From NCBI GenBank assembly GCA_964537685.1, contig CAZICM010000060.1, positions 1 through 57,183 on the forward strand: a stretch of 57,183 nucleotides of DNA. Direction: 5' to 3'. This document shows, piece after piece, positions 26,624-35,879 of this stretch; the first letter of the stretch is position 1; every line of letters starts with the position of its first letter. The notes below the pieces were generated by a model. The model was not told the DNA's origin. It did not search any database and saw only the letters and a program-made list of their open reading frames with translations. Source of the DNA: CAZICM01 sp964537685. GTDB taxonomy: Bacteria > Myxococcota_A > Polyangia > Polyangiales > Polyangiaceae. The position numbers and the translations under genes were made by a program.

Positions 26624-28984
26624 ATGAATATCGATGTCCTCCGCCGCGTTCACCTCTTTCCGGTGCGCCATCACTCGCCGCGCTCCAGCGCCGTTTTGCG
26701 CGCCTATCTCGATCAAATCCGGCCCAAACGCATTATGGTGGAAGGACCGAGCGATGCTGCCCATCTGATCGAAATCCTCGTCGATAAAGAGACCCAGCCG
26801 CCCATTGCCATTTTAGGCTATCGCACCGATGGAACGCCGGCCTCCTCGCTTTGGCCATTTGCATCGTATTCGCCCGAATATGTCGCCCTCGCCTGGGCGG
26901 CCGAACACAATGCCCAATCCGATTTTATTGATGTCCCCATCGGCCAAGCCATCGCTCCTTTTGGCAATGGCTCCGCGCCCGAACCTCCGCCGGAAACGCC
27001 TCCCTTTGAAATGGCCGAGCCTCCCGACACCACTCCAGAGCCCGCCCAAAGCGGCGCGGAACAGCATTATCCAGAGCTCTCCATCGAACTCGCCTGCGCC
27101 TATAAACTCGGCTACCGCTCCTTTGAAGAATTTTGGGAGGCTTCCTTTGAAGCGCCCGATTATGAGCCCGCCGATTTTCGAAAAGCCCTCTTGGCCTATG
27201 CCGATTTAATGCGAAAGCAAGGCGATCGCGCCATGCATCAAGCCCGCGATGCCTATATGGCTCAATGCATATTCAATGCGATCGAAAATGGAACAAAACC
27301 TGAAGACATTGCCGTCGTCGTCGGTGCCGCGCACGCCGCAGCCTTTGCCGCTCTCGACGTCGATCTCACCCTGCTCGGCCTCTTGCCCGAGCCTGTTCCC
27401 ACCGCATCCACCCTGATTCCCTTTAGCTATACCCGCCTCGCCGAACAATTGGGCTATGGAGCGGGAAATCGCGCGCCTCAATACTATCAGCGCGCTCATG
27501 ATGCCGGATGTAATTTTAAGCGGGCCACGCTGGAAGTCTTGGTTGAATTCACCGAAAGCCTTCGCAGCCGCGGATTTCTGGCATCGCTCTCCGACACGAT
27601 AGAAGCCTATCGATTGGCCGTCATGCTCGCTGAAATTCGGGGCAAACCCGAACCCGGCCTGGATGAATTGCGCGAGGCCACCGTCGCCACCATGTGCCGC
27701 GGCGATGAAACCCATGTCGATTCATTTTTATGGAAGAGCGTTATCGGCCAAAACGTCGGCAAAGTCAGCCGCAGACTGGGCAAAAACTCGCTCCAGGAAG
27801 AGTTTTGGCGCGAAGTGCGGGAAAGAGAATTGCCCGCCAAGGATTCGCCCGAGCAATTTAAATTAAGGCTCAGCAATGAAGTCGAAGTATCCACGAGTGT
27901 ATTTTTGCATCGCCTTCGAATTGCTGAAATTCATTATGCCAGTTTCGTCGGAACCCAGCTTTCCACGAACCGGAGCGCCAAAGCTCAGCCCGCGGGAGGC
28001 TACGCTGCATTGGGCCGCGTCACGGAAGTGTGGGAAGCCCGCTGGACACCCGCGACCGATATGGCGCTCGTCGATAAAATTGTGCTCGGCGAGTCGTTTG
28101 AAGCCCTAACGGCGAGGATTTTGGACGAGCGTTTAAGCTTTGCCACATCGACGGGAGAAGCGGCCGATGTCTTGTTGGAGGCCGTTGTCACCCAAGTTCC
28201 CCGCACCATGATCGCCGCCCTCCGCGAATGCGATCGTTTTGCATCCACCGACGATGATTTACCTTCATTATCCAGGGCATGCCGGGCCTTATCGGGATTG
28301 GTTTCTTTTGGTTCTTCCCGGGCCGCCTCCAAATTGGGCGATGAAGCCATTGCACCGCTGCTTAAAAAGACCTTTGACCGCGCGATGCTGCGCGTTCCTG
28401 AATCGTGTTTTGGCGACGACGAAGCCGTTCAAAAAGCCAAAGAAGCCCTGCGCACCCTGCACGATGTGGCGCTTTCCCAGCCTTTGGCCGATAAAAATGC
28501 ATGGCTCTCGGCGGCCTCGCTGCTGGTCAGAAGCTATGTCATCAATCCTTCCGTATCTGGATTGGCCTGCGGGCTTTTGTATTTGGCCCAGGCCATCCGC
28601 GACGAAGATATTTATAGGATTGTGGGCCAGCGGCTCTCCAATATCAGCGAGCCCGAAGCCGCCGCTTCTTTTCTCGAAGGATTCTTTGAAGTCAATGCAC
28701 TTGTATTGGTAAAAAGCCGGGCCGTGGCTCAAGCCCTCGATGCCTTTATGATGGGCATTGAAGCTTCCCGTTTTCAGGATGCGCTGCCCATTTTAAGGCG
28801 GGCATTTTCGATATTGGGTCCCACCGAGCGCCGTTATTTATTGGAAAACGTCGTTCAAATCCGCGGATTGTCCGAGGTTCCCCGCGCCGTTTCCGCCGTG
28901 CTGGCCGAGCGGGATAGACAAAAGCTTATCGCCATGAATCCCGAAATTGAAAAAACCATCGGAGATTTAGACGATCTGTTGTAA
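26624..28984 (+). CDS. DUF5682-family protein (YehM-like)
   Basis: This is a 786-residue protein. It begins VHLFPVRHHSPRSSAVLRAYLDQIRPKRIMVEGPSDA, which matches the conserved opening of DUF5682 (VHxFGxRHHSPxSxxxLxxxLxxxxPxxVLVEGPxD). A Pro/Glu-rich insert covers about 110-145. The central and C-terminal parts are mostly helical, with VVVGAAHAAAF near 245 reminiscent of the TraB/PrgY-like EGP...GxxH pattern (EGP early, GAAH later). That likeness is my reading, not established. A TTG at 26582 overlapping the MoxR stop could also start it and has AAGGA nearby; ATG 26624 fits the conserved N-terminus better. It is the second gene of the yeh-like cluster. Biochemical activity is unknown. Confidence 0.85.
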   Translation: MNIDVLRRVHLFPVRHHSPRSSAVLRAYLDQIRPKRIMVEGPSDAAHLIEILVDKETQPPIAILGYRTDGTPASSLWPFASYSPEYVALAWAAEHNAQSDFIDVPIGQAIAPFGNGSAPEPPPETPPFEMAEPPDTTPEPAQSGAEQHYPELSIELACAYKLGYRSFEEFWEASFEAPDYEPADFRKALLAYADLMRKQGDRAMHQARDAYMAQCIFNAIENGTKPEDIAVVVGAAHAAAFAALDVDLTLLGLLPEPVPTASTLIPFSYTRLAEQLGYGAGNRAPQYYQRAHDAGCNFKRATLEVLVEFTESLRSRGFLASLSDTIEAYRLAVMLAEIRGKPEPGLDELREATVATMCRGDETHVDSFLWKSVIGQNVGKVSRRLGKNSLQEEFWREVRERELPAKDSPEQFKLRLSNEVEVSTSVFLHRLRIAEIHYASFVGTQLSTNRSAKAQPAGGYAALGRVTEVWEARWTPATDMALVDKIVLGESFEALTARILDERLSFATSTGEAADVLLEAVVTQVPRTMIAALRECDRFASTDDDLPSLSRACRALSGLVSFGSSRAASKLGDEAIAPLLKKTFDRAMLRVPESCFGDDEAVQKAKEALRTLHDVALSQPLADKNAWLSAASLLVRSYVINPSVSGLACGLLYLAQAIRDEDIYRIVGQRLSNISEPEAAASFLEGFFEVNALVLVKSRAVAQALDAFMMGIEASRFQDALPILRRAFSILGPTERRYLLENVVQIRGLSEVPRAVSAVLAERDRQKLIAMNPEIEKTIGDLDDLL

Positions 28985-29011
28985 TGGCATTGCATCGAAT
29001 AGAGGTACACC

Positions 29012-30238
29012 ATGAGCGATTCGCCCCAAGACCTATCCGATGAAGACCGGGAAGCGCTGCTTCGTTGGAGATTGTGCCTGGGCCCGGGCGCCGAGCGGGT
29101 GTCTCAGAGTTTTGGATTGGAAGAGCTGTCCGCGGCCGATCATGCGCTGGAATTGGATAGCGAGGAATTGGCCGAGCTCGATTCGGCGCTTTCTTTTGTG
29201 TACGAAGAGCGGGGCGGCAATCTTTCAGGCTCTAAACCTTATATTCCTAAATGGCTGGCCTCGCTGCGGGGCTTTTTCCGCCACGATGTCGTCGCGCTCG
29301 TTCAAAAAGACGCAATCGAGCGCCGGGGCTTGATGCAATTGCTCTTCGAACCCGAAACGCTGCCCTTTTTAGAAAAAAACATCGAATTGGTCGCTACGCT
29401 GATCAGCGCTCAAGGATTGATCCCCGATCAAGCCCGGGAAACCGCGCGCCAAATTGTGAGAGAAGTCGTCGACGAACTTCGGAAAAAGCTTGAATCGACG
29501 GTGCGCACGGCCGTACTCGGAGCGCTTCGGCGCGATCGCCAAAGCCCGCTGCGGGTCTTGCGCAATTTAGACTATAAGCGAACCATCCGATCGAATTTAA
29601 AAGGCTGGGACGCGGGCCAAAAAAGACTGGTGCCCGATAAATTATATTTTTGGGCAAATCATCGCCGCAAGCATGAATGGGATGTGGCTATTTTGGTCGA
29701 TCAATCGGCATCCATGGCCGAAAGCGTGGTCTACAGCGCCATCATGGCGGCTATTTTTGCATCGCTCGATGTATTAAAAACCCGGCTTTTGTTTTTCGAT
29801 ACCGATGTCGTCGATATGAGCCATTTGCTGGTCGATCCGGTGGACGTGCTCTTTTCGGCCCAATTGGGAGGAGGCACCGATATTCAGCGCGCCGTCGCTT
29901 ATGCCCAGGCCAATTTCATCGAACATCCCGAGAAAACCTTATTTATTTTGGTGACCGATTTATTTGAAGGCGGACATCGCGACGAATTATTGAGGCGCAT
30001 GCGCCAGCTTGTGGACAGCCGCGTCAAAGTGCTGTGTTTGCTGGCTCTTTCGGACGGCGGAACCCCCAGCTACAATCACGAACTCGCGCGGGAGCTTTCG
30101 GCCCTGGGCATTCCCTGCTTTGGCTGCACGCCTAAATTGCTGGTGGAAGTCGTGGAGCGCATTTTAAAACGCCAAGATCCAAGCTCGCTGGTGATGGATG
30201 CGCTGGCCGCTCACAGGGCCAAGGAGCACGGGGGATGA
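29012..30238 (+). CDS. VWA-domain protein with intact MIDAS (YehP-like)
   Basis: The 408-residue protein has a helical N-terminal half (1-220) and a C-terminal von Willebrand A domain. The metal site is complete: DQSASM (D230, S232, S234), GGGTDI (T289) and VTDLFEGG (D316). It lacks a signal peptide and transmembrane helix, so it is cytoplasmic, as expected for MoxR partners. In MoxR/VWA systems the VWA protein binds the ATPase hexamer and links it to the substrate. It starts 27 bp after the DUF5682 gene, and its stop overlaps the ATG of the SWIM gene (ATGA at 30235-30238), so the two products are probably made in fixed ratio. Confidence 0.92.
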   Translation: MSDSPQDLSDEDREALLRWRLCLGPGAERVSQSFGLEELSAADHALELDSEELAELDSALSFVYEERGGNLSGSKPYIPKWLASLRGFFRHDVVALVQKDAIERRGLMQLLFEPETLPFLEKNIELVATLISAQGLIPDQARETARQIVREVVDELRKKLESTVRTAVLGALRRDRQSPLRVLRNLDYKRTIRSNLKGWDAGQKRLVPDKLYFWANHRRKHEWDVAILVDQSASMAESVVYSAIMAAIFASLDVLKTRLLFFDTDVVDMSHLLVDPVDVLFSAQLGGGTDIQRAVAYAQANFIEHPEKTLFILVTDLFEGGHRDELLRRMRQLVDSRVKVLCLLALSDGGTPSYNHELARELSALGIPCFGCTPKLLVEVVERILKRQDPSSLVMDALAAHRAKEHGG

Positions 30239-33144
30239 CGGCCGCCTCTCCCGCCGTATTTGCCGTCGGGCCAGGCGAAGTGAGGGCCTATTTGTCCGAT
30301 TTGGCCGAGCTCCGCAAGGGCAGCGATATTTTTAATAAAAAGGGCATTTTAAGGCCCGCCCGATTTCAAAATAAATTATTTGGCGAGGTATCGGGCTCTA
30401 CAGGCGAATTGTACAAAGTATCGTTGGTATTTACGGATATCCCCCGCTCGATTAAGGCCAATTGCACCTGCGAAGCCGCGAAATCGAGGCCGATTTGTAA
30501 ACACGGCGCGGCGCTTTTAATTGCCTGGGCCCAGCATCCCGATTCGTTTGTGGTGAGCGACAGCGCGCCCTCCCCGGGCAGCGTAAAAGTCAAGGAAGGC
30601 AAAACCACCGCAAACGAATTGATGAAACTTGGTATCGAGCAGGTCATCACCTTGGCCACCGAGCTTTCGGCGGCGGGTGTCGCGGCGGTGGCCCAAGACC
30701 GGGCCGATCAAATTCTAAAGCTCGGAGAAAGCCTTCGCGAAAATCGATTGAGGCGATTATCGTCCCAATGCATCGAATTGGGCAGCATGCTGAGCGGATT
30801 TTGCCAGGGAAAGGCGCTGCTCGATGCGCCTCATTACGCCGATTTATTGATTGGCATGCTGATGACGGCGCGCTTTTTAGAAAAAACGCTTCAGGAAAAG
30901 ACGCCGCTTGAAAAAAAATATGAAGAAGAATTGGTGGGCAAGCAATGGAAGACTAGCGAATTGGGTTCGGTCGAGGGCCTAACGCTGGTCGAGATTGCCT
31001 ATACCGCGCGGGAAACCAGCGATGGATTTTTGGTGCGCGAAAGCCGTTTTATCGATTTAAATTCGGGCAAGGCTTATTGCGAGCGGCAGCAGATTCCCAT
31101 CGATAAACAGCGGCAGACCGAGCCTCTAAAAAGCCGCGCCGCTTCAAAACTCTCCGGCGTCCGCGCCAAAGTCTATCCCGGATTTCCACCCGATCGTATT
31201 GCCATCGAAAGCATTGAACAGGAATCACCGCTCGATGCCGATACCATTTGGAGTCTTTTGGAGTGCGCGCTGCCCGATGTGGGTTCGGCCATCGATCGAT
31301 TAAAAGAATATCGAAAAGACCGCTTTGCTCCCGATTTTATGCCCATTGCGCTGAGAGTCGACACGCTCTTTGCCCGCGGTTCGAGAATGGAAGCCGTCGA
31401 TAATTTTGGGCATGCCCTTCATTTGCCGGACGATCCGCGCACCGAGGAGCGCTTGGCCAATGCGCTTCGGGATTGCAAGCTCTGCGCGCTTCTGGGCGAT
31501 GTGGGGATCGATGCCGCGCTGCCTATTCTAAAGCCTTTGGCCGCCGTGGTGATGGGCGCCTTCGGGCCGGAACTGTGGACTTTGTGCGATTCCGCGCAGG
31601 AGCGCCGCATCCGCAGGGATATTCGGCCGCTTGGGGGCTCGCGCGAAAAGACTTTGTGGACGGAAGTGGCGCGAAAGGCAGGCGTCGATGAATTGGCCAT
31701 CGTGTTTTCCGAACTGCGCGAAGAGCTCTCCGAAGGCTTGGTGGCAGGGCTTTCGGGCTTGGGTTCGATGGCCGCCGCTTCCGTCGCGGAAAGGCTGCGC
31801 GATGTGAAAGCCCATGAGGGGCTTTCGGGCATTGCCGATCGTATTGGAATACATGAAGATCCTTATGAACGCCTAAAGGATTGTGTCAAATTGCATCAGG
31901 CGCTGGGGCTCTATGTGGCTTCGTTTGCCGGGGCGACGCGGGTTGATAAGGCCGCGCTGTGTTCGGTGCCCACCTTTGAAAGTGTCTATGTGTGGAGGCC
32001 CGAAAAGACACTGCCTCCGGCCGAGCTTAAAAAACGGCTCGATCAAGGGCAAATCAATCGTTATGAGGCGGCCGTGCATTTGGCGCGCTTCTACGAGGCC
32101 GCTCCTTCGCCCTCCAATCCCTTAGAATTGTATGCGATTTGGGGCGATGGAAGCGCGGGTGTGTATGCGGCCCTGGCCTTCGCGAAAAAGGGCGCCGAGG
32201 CGGTGCTCTCGGCGAGGCGCGTCTTGTCGGAGCGGAGCGGGCGGGTCGCGAAAATGACGGCGGTGCGGGTGCTCGCGGCTTCGGACGATACGGGTGCGGA
32301 AGCGGCGCTCCAATCGGTGGCCTTGTCGGAGGACGATGTGGCCATTCGTTCGATGGCGCAGGATGCGCTGGATGTGCTGGATTTAAAGCGCGGCCGGGGC
32401 GATGCCGTCCGGAAGAGGCGCAGGGAGCGCGATCATCAGCTTTCGGAGCTCGTGCGCCTGATGCTTTCGGGATCGCAGAAAAAGAGCCGGGCCGAGGCTG
32501 TGCAGAAGCTTGTGGAATTGGGGCACCGGGGCGCGCTCTATGCGCTGCGGCGGGCGTATGCGGGGGATGCGACGCCGGATGTGAGGGAGGAGGCGGCCTA
32601 TGCGCTGGCGAAGCTGGGCGATACCGATATGGTCGAGTCCTTTGTTTCGCTGTTGACGGGGCGGAACGACAACGAAAACCCCGAGGAAGTGCGGGTGTCG
32701 ATTCAAGCGCTGGGGCAGCTTGGCGATATGCGCAGCGTGCCGGCGCTGCTTTCCGTGTATTTGGATGGTTATGCCATTGAAGAGACCGCCGGGGCGCTGC
32801 TTTTGTTTGGGGATGCGGTGATGCCCGAGGTGCTGGCGCTGATCGAGCAAAAGCCCGAGATATTAAGGCGAAAGGCGACGCGCACCTTGGTCGAGCATTG
32901 GAATGCGGATCTCTTGGCGGCGAATTTGATTGAACGATTAAAAAATTGTATTGAATTGCATCTTCAATCGGGCGGCGACGAAGAACTGCTGGTGGAGAAG
33001 GCGAATTTATATTTAAAACTATCGGATTGCCAGGCGAAGAGCCGCAGACTCACGGCGAAGGCGATAGCGGAATTGATGTTGCCGTTTTCCCGGGCCGAGA
33101 CGCTGGTAAAAATGGCCGAGCGGGCTTCAGGACTGAGGAATTGA
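30235..33144 (+). CDS. SWIM zinc-finger protein with C-terminal HEAT repeats (YehQ-like)
   Basis: This is a 969-residue protein. The SWIM motif is at 77-90: CTCEAAKSRPICKH, giving C-x-C-x8-C-x-H, a zinc site often linked to DNA or protein binding. The middle is a large helical region of unknown fold. From about 650 to 900 there are HEAT-like repeats (ALRRAYAGDATPDVREEAAYALAKLGDTDMVESFVSLL and EVRVSIQALGQLGDMRSVPALLSVY). It is the last gene of the yeh-like cluster, translationally coupled to the VWA gene. Its 3' end overlaps the convergent ABC1-kinase gene by 18 bp. With the MoxR ATPase it may form a substrate-recognition arm (inference). Confidence 0.88.
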   Translation: MTAASPAVFAVGPGEVRAYLSDLAELRKGSDIFNKKGILRPARFQNKLFGEVSGSTGELYKVSLVFTDIPRSIKANCTCEAAKSRPICKHGAALLIAWAQHPDSFVVSDSAPSPGSVKVKEGKTTANELMKLGIEQVITLATELSAAGVAAVAQDRADQILKLGESLRENRLRRLSSQCIELGSMLSGFCQGKALLDAPHYADLLIGMLMTARFLEKTLQEKTPLEKKYEEELVGKQWKTSELGSVEGLTLVEIAYTARETSDGFLVRESRFIDLNSGKAYCERQQIPIDKQRQTEPLKSRAASKLSGVRAKVYPGFPPDRIAIESIEQESPLDADTIWSLLECALPDVGSAIDRLKEYRKDRFAPDFMPIALRVDTLFARGSRMEAVDNFGHALHLPDDPRTEERLANALRDCKLCALLGDVGIDAALPILKPLAAVVMGAFGPELWTLCDSAQERRIRRDIRPLGGSREKTLWTEVARKAGVDELAIVFSELREELSEGLVAGLSGLGSMAAASVAERLRDVKAHEGLSGIADRIGIHEDPYERLKDCVKLHQALGLYVASFAGATRVDKAALCSVPTFESVYVWRPEKTLPPAELKKRLDQGQINRYEAAVHLARFYEAAPSPSNPLELYAIWGDGSAGVYAALAFAKKGAEAVLSARRVLSERSGRVAKMTAVRVLAASDDTGAEAALQSVALSEDDVAIRSMAQDALDVLDLKRGRGDAVRKRRRERDHQLSELVRLMLSGSQKKSRAEAVQKLVELGHRGALYALRRAYAGDATPDVREEAAYALAKLGDTDMVESFVSLLTGRNDNENPEEVRVSIQALGQLGDMRSVPALLSVYLDGYAIEETAGALLLFGDAVMPEVLALIEQKPEILRRKATRTLVEHWNADLLAANLIERLKNCIELHLQSGGDEELLVEKANLYLKLSDCQAKSRRLTAKAIAELMLPFSRAETLVKMAERASGLRN

Positions 33145-34518
33145 ATAAACGCCGTCGCGGATCCACGGCTCGGCGATATAGCGGAATTTGGCTTGGGTTT
33201 TTAAGCCGGCCATCACCGACGCGAGGCCCCATTGAAGCCGGTTTACGAAGGTAAAATCTTGGGGCATTTTGGGCACATAAGGAATGTGAATGGTTTTTTC
33301 CCCGTCCTTGTGCACCAGCGTTTTAATGCCGCGGCTTAAATAGGCCACGGTTTCCCGGGCTTTTTCGTGCGAGCAATGCCATACGTCGTGGGTGCAGAGC
33401 GGCATCATCAATTCCATCGTATAGCTCCGGTATAAATCCCAGCTTTCATCGTTGGGATTGTAACCGAGCACTTCAATGCAGGCTCTGTCGAATTCGATCC
33501 AATCTCCATCCATCGCGGCGGCCATATAGCGTTTCATGCCGGCGATCAAATCGGGCGGGAGCTGTTTGACACAGCCAAAATCGAGGAAGGCAACACGGCC
33601 TCCGCCCAAAAACCGGTAATTGCCAGGGTGGGGATCGGCGTAGAGCATGCCGTAGCGCAGCATCGACCGGAACATAAAACGCCAAATCGTTTCGCCGGCG
33701 CGGTTTCTGGAATCTTGATCGGCCGTTTCGCAGAATTCGCTATAGCTCTGGCCATGCATGAATTCAGTCGTAATGACGCGGCGCGAAGAGAGCGAATGGT
33801 GAACCCGGGGAATCACCACTTCTGGATCGTCGGCGTTAATCGCCCGGAATACATCGGCCATTTCGGCTTCGCGCCCATAATCGAGCTCGCTCATAAATAC
33901 GGTTTTTAATTCGTCAAGCGTCTGGCGCGTGTGCAGCTTCTTTGCAATGGGCGCAATCATTGTTTCAAGCAATGAAACGCTTTTTAAATCATTTTCGATG
34001 GCCTTATCAATTCCAGGGTATTGCACCTTGACGGCTACTTTGTCTCCGCCTTTGGTAACCGCGCGGTGCACTTGGCCAATGCTGGCCGCCGCAAAAGGTT
34101 CGCGCTCAAACGATTCAAAGACTTCTGCGGGCGCGCCCCCCAGTTCCGATCGAATCATCGTCTCCGCCGCCTCGGGCGACAGCGGAGGCGCCTTGTCCTG
34201 CAGCTTTTTCAGTGTGGCCTGAAAGCGCTCTTCATAGCCCGGAGGCACGATTCCATCGATATAACTGGCCATTTGGCCAATTTTAAGCGGCAGCCCTTTC
34301 ATTTCGCCCAAAGTCTTGAGCATGGCTTCCGCGGTCTTTTTCACCTCGTCGTTCATGCGGGCGCGGACTTGTTCTTCTTCTTCGGCCGTGCGCTTTCCGC
34401 CTAGGAATTTTTTGGCGCCTTCGACCGCGAACGGGATGGTCCGCGGAGCCAAGCTGGCTAGGCGCGCGAGTCTGCCCAGCTTGGATGTCGGTGGTTTGTC
34501 TTTGGGTTCTTCCGCCAT
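33127..34518 (-). CDS. ABC1/UbiB-family (ADCK-like) atypical kinase
   Basis: The 463-residue protein shows the family hallmarks in order: the KxGQ motif LPLKIGQMASY, the Ala-rich loop AAASIGQVHRA, VAVKVQYPG (nucleotide-binding Lys), YADPHPGNY (catalytic-loop equivalent) and FLDFGC (DFG). Family members support ubiquinone or other quinone/lipid metabolism; the exact role in this organism is unknown. No transmembrane helix is visible, unlike E. coli UbiB, so it resembles the soluble ABC1 group. The start ATG at 34518 has GGGGAG upstream and a plausible promoter (34534-34562). It is divergent from nadA (30 bp gap) and overlaps the SWIM gene 3' end by 18 bp. Confidence 0.92.
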   Translation of the reverse strand: MAEEPKDKPPTSKLGRLARLASLAPRTIPFAVEGAKKFLGGKRTAEEEEQVRARMNDEVKKTAEAMLKTLGEMKGLPLKIGQMASYIDGIVPPGYEERFQATLKKLQDKAPPLSPEAAETMIRSELGGAPAEVFESFEREPFAAASIGQVHRAVTKGGDKVAVKVQYPGIDKAIENDLKSVSLLETMIAPIAKKLHTRQTLDELKTVFMSELDYGREAEMADVFRAINADDPEVVIPRVHHSLSSRRVITTEFMHGQSYSEFCETADQDSRNRAGETIWRFMFRSMLRYGMLYADPHPGNYRFLGGGRVAFLDFGCVKQLPPDLIAGMKRYMAAAMDGDWIEFDRACIEVLGYNPNDESWDLYRSYTMELMMPLCTHDVWHCSHEKARETVAYLSRGIKTLVHKDGEKTIHIPYVPKMPQDFTFVNRLQWGLASVMAGLKTQAKFRYIAEPWIRDGVYSIPQS

Positions 34519-34533
34519 GGCTTTTGCTCCCCT

Positions 34534-34562
34534 ACATTAGCGAAGGCTATGGAGACTCTCAA
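34534..34562 (-). promoter_or_regulatory. Sigma-70-like promoter candidate for the ABC1 kinase gene
   Basis: On the minus strand TTGAGA (34562-34557) and TAATGT (34539-34534) are separated by 17 bases, 15 bases before the ATG at 34518. The -35 box lies inside the first codons of nadA, so the two divergent genes would compete or be co-regulated. The same TTGA-N17-TAATG pattern occurs at 39154-39182. Confidence 0.45.
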
Positions 34563-35529
34563 CGCAGATACCAAGGAACGTTCAAATTCATCCGCGCCGA
34601 TCGATCCGCGGCTTGACCTGGAAGATGAGATCCGAAGGCTCAAGCGGGAGCGGAACGCGGTGCTTCTGGCGCATTATTATCAGGAGGGTGAGATTCAAGA
34701 TCTGGCGGATTTCCTAGGGGATTCGCTTCAGCTTGCGCAGGCCGCGAAGAGCACCAACGCAGATGTGATTTTGTTTGCGGGTGTTCATTTTATGGCGGAG
34801 ACGGCGAAGATTTTAAATCCGGACAAGATTGTGGTGGTGCCGGATATGGCGGCTGGATGTTCGCTGGCCGATGGCTGTCCGGGCGATCGATTTAAGGCGT
34901 GGCGCGAGAAATATCCGGATGCCGTATCGATTACCTACATCAATTGTTCGGCCGATGTAAAAGCGCTCTCCGATTACATTTGCACGTCATCGAATGCCGA
35001 GAAGATTGTGAGGGCGGTACCTGAAGGGAAAGAGATTTTGTTTGCGCCCGACAAGAATCTAGGTCGCTGGCTGCAGGAGAAGACAGGGCGATCGATGCGG
35101 CTGTGGCAGGGGAGCTGTATTGTTCACGAGACCTTTAGTGAGCGGAAGATCGTTGGGCTGATGGAGCGCAATCCCGATGCGAAGTTAATCGCGCATCCCG
35201 AGTGCGAGGAGCATGTGCTCAGGCACGCCGCTTATATTGGATCGACGACCGCATTACTCAAATACACGATATCGGATAGCGCAAAGAAATACATTGTGGC
35301 GACGGAGCCTGGGATTATTCATCAAATGCGCAAGGCGTCGCCGGACAAGGAATTTATCGAGGCGCCGCCCGAGGAGAATTGCGCTTGCAATACCTGTCCA
35401 TTTATGAAGCTGAACACGCTCGAGAAGGTGTATTTGGCGCTTCGGGATTTACAGCCGCGCATTGAAATGAGCGAGGATTTAATTCGGCGGGCCCGGATTC
35501 CCATTGAAAGGATGCTGGCTTTAAGCTGA
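34549..35529 (+). CDS. nadA: Quinolinate synthase NadA
   Basis: The 326-residue enzyme condenses iminoaspartate with dihydroxyacetone phosphate to quinolinate in NAD biosynthesis. Family signatures are clear: AHYYQEGEIQDLADFLGDS, VHFMAETAKIL, PDMAAGCSLAD (first cluster Cys), SCIVHE with its Cys, AHPECEEHV and NCACNTCPFMKLNTL (final Cys region for the 4Fe-4S cluster). The length is normal. No nadB or nadC lies in the window. The stop codon is the end of the first copy of a three-fold 10-bp repeat, and the DUF962 gene starts 38 bp later on the same strand. Confidence 0.97.
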   Translation: METLNADTKERSNSSAPIDPRLDLEDEIRRLKRERNAVLLAHYYQEGEIQDLADFLGDSLQLAQAAKSTNADVILFAGVHFMAETAKILNPDKIVVVPDMAAGCSLADGCPGDRFKAWREKYPDAVSITYINCSADVKALSDYICTSSNAEKIVRAVPEGKEILFAPDKNLGRWLQEKTGRSMRLWQGSCIVHETFSERKIVGLMERNPDAKLIAHPECEEHVLRHAAYIGSTTALLKYTISDSAKKYIVATEPGIIHQMRKASPDKEFIEAPPEENCACNTCPFMKLNTLEKVYLALRDLQPRIEMSEDLIRRARIPIERMLALS

Positions 35530-35549
35530 TTTAAGCTGATTTAAGCTGA
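35520..35549 (+). repeat. Three perfect tandem copies of a 10-bp unit at the nadA stop
   Basis: TTTAAGCTGA is repeated exactly at 35520-35529, 35530-35539 and 35540-35549. The first copy contains the nadA stop TGA. The array lies just before the AAAGGAG ribosome-binding site of the next gene, so copy-number change would alter the nadA-DUF962 spacing without touching either protein. Confidence 0.95.
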
Positions 35550-35567
35550 AAGGAGCGGAGCAATACA

Positions 35568-35876
35568 ATGATTCGATTGAATGAGGAATGGAGCCGGTTG
35601 TTATTGGATTATCAAGAGGCGCATCAAGATCCCCGCAATCAGGCGTGCCACAAAGTGGGCATTCCGCTGATTGCGGGGAGTTTTCCCGTCGGAGCCACCG
35701 TCGTCGGGCTGCCTTTGGCGGTGGGGATGTTTACGGTGGGCTGGGGATTTCAATTTGCGGGGCATTATTTATTTGAAAAGAACGATCCCGCTTTTTTTGG
35801 CGATCGGCGCAATTTGATCGTGGGTTTAATCTGGTGGCTGGAGAAGGCCGGGATGCCCGTGGCTAAAGCCGCCTAG
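35568..35876 (+). CDS. DUF962 / Mpo1-like family protein
   Basis: The 102-residue protein matches the DUF962/YGL010w (Mpo1) family: YQEAHQDPRNQACHKVGIPLI near the N-terminus and VGWGFQFAGHYLFEKNDPAFF near residue 65. Two hydrophobic segments (about 31-54 and 54-68) sit between them. The conserved His residues (in EAHQ, ACHK and GHYL) are the iron ligands in yeast Mpo1, a membrane 2-hydroxy-fatty-acid dioxygenase. At ~100 residues it is the short bacterial form. It has a good ribosome-binding site (AAAGGAGCGGAG), follows nadA by 38 bp, and stops only 3 bp before the convergent deoxynucleoside kinase gene. Confidence 0.85.
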   Translation: MIRLNEEWSRLLLDYQEAHQDPRNQACHKVGIPLIAGSFPVGATVVGLPLAVGMFTVGWGFQFAGHYLFEKNDPAFFGDRRNLIVGLIWWLEKAGMPVAKAA

Positions 35877-35879
35877 GCT

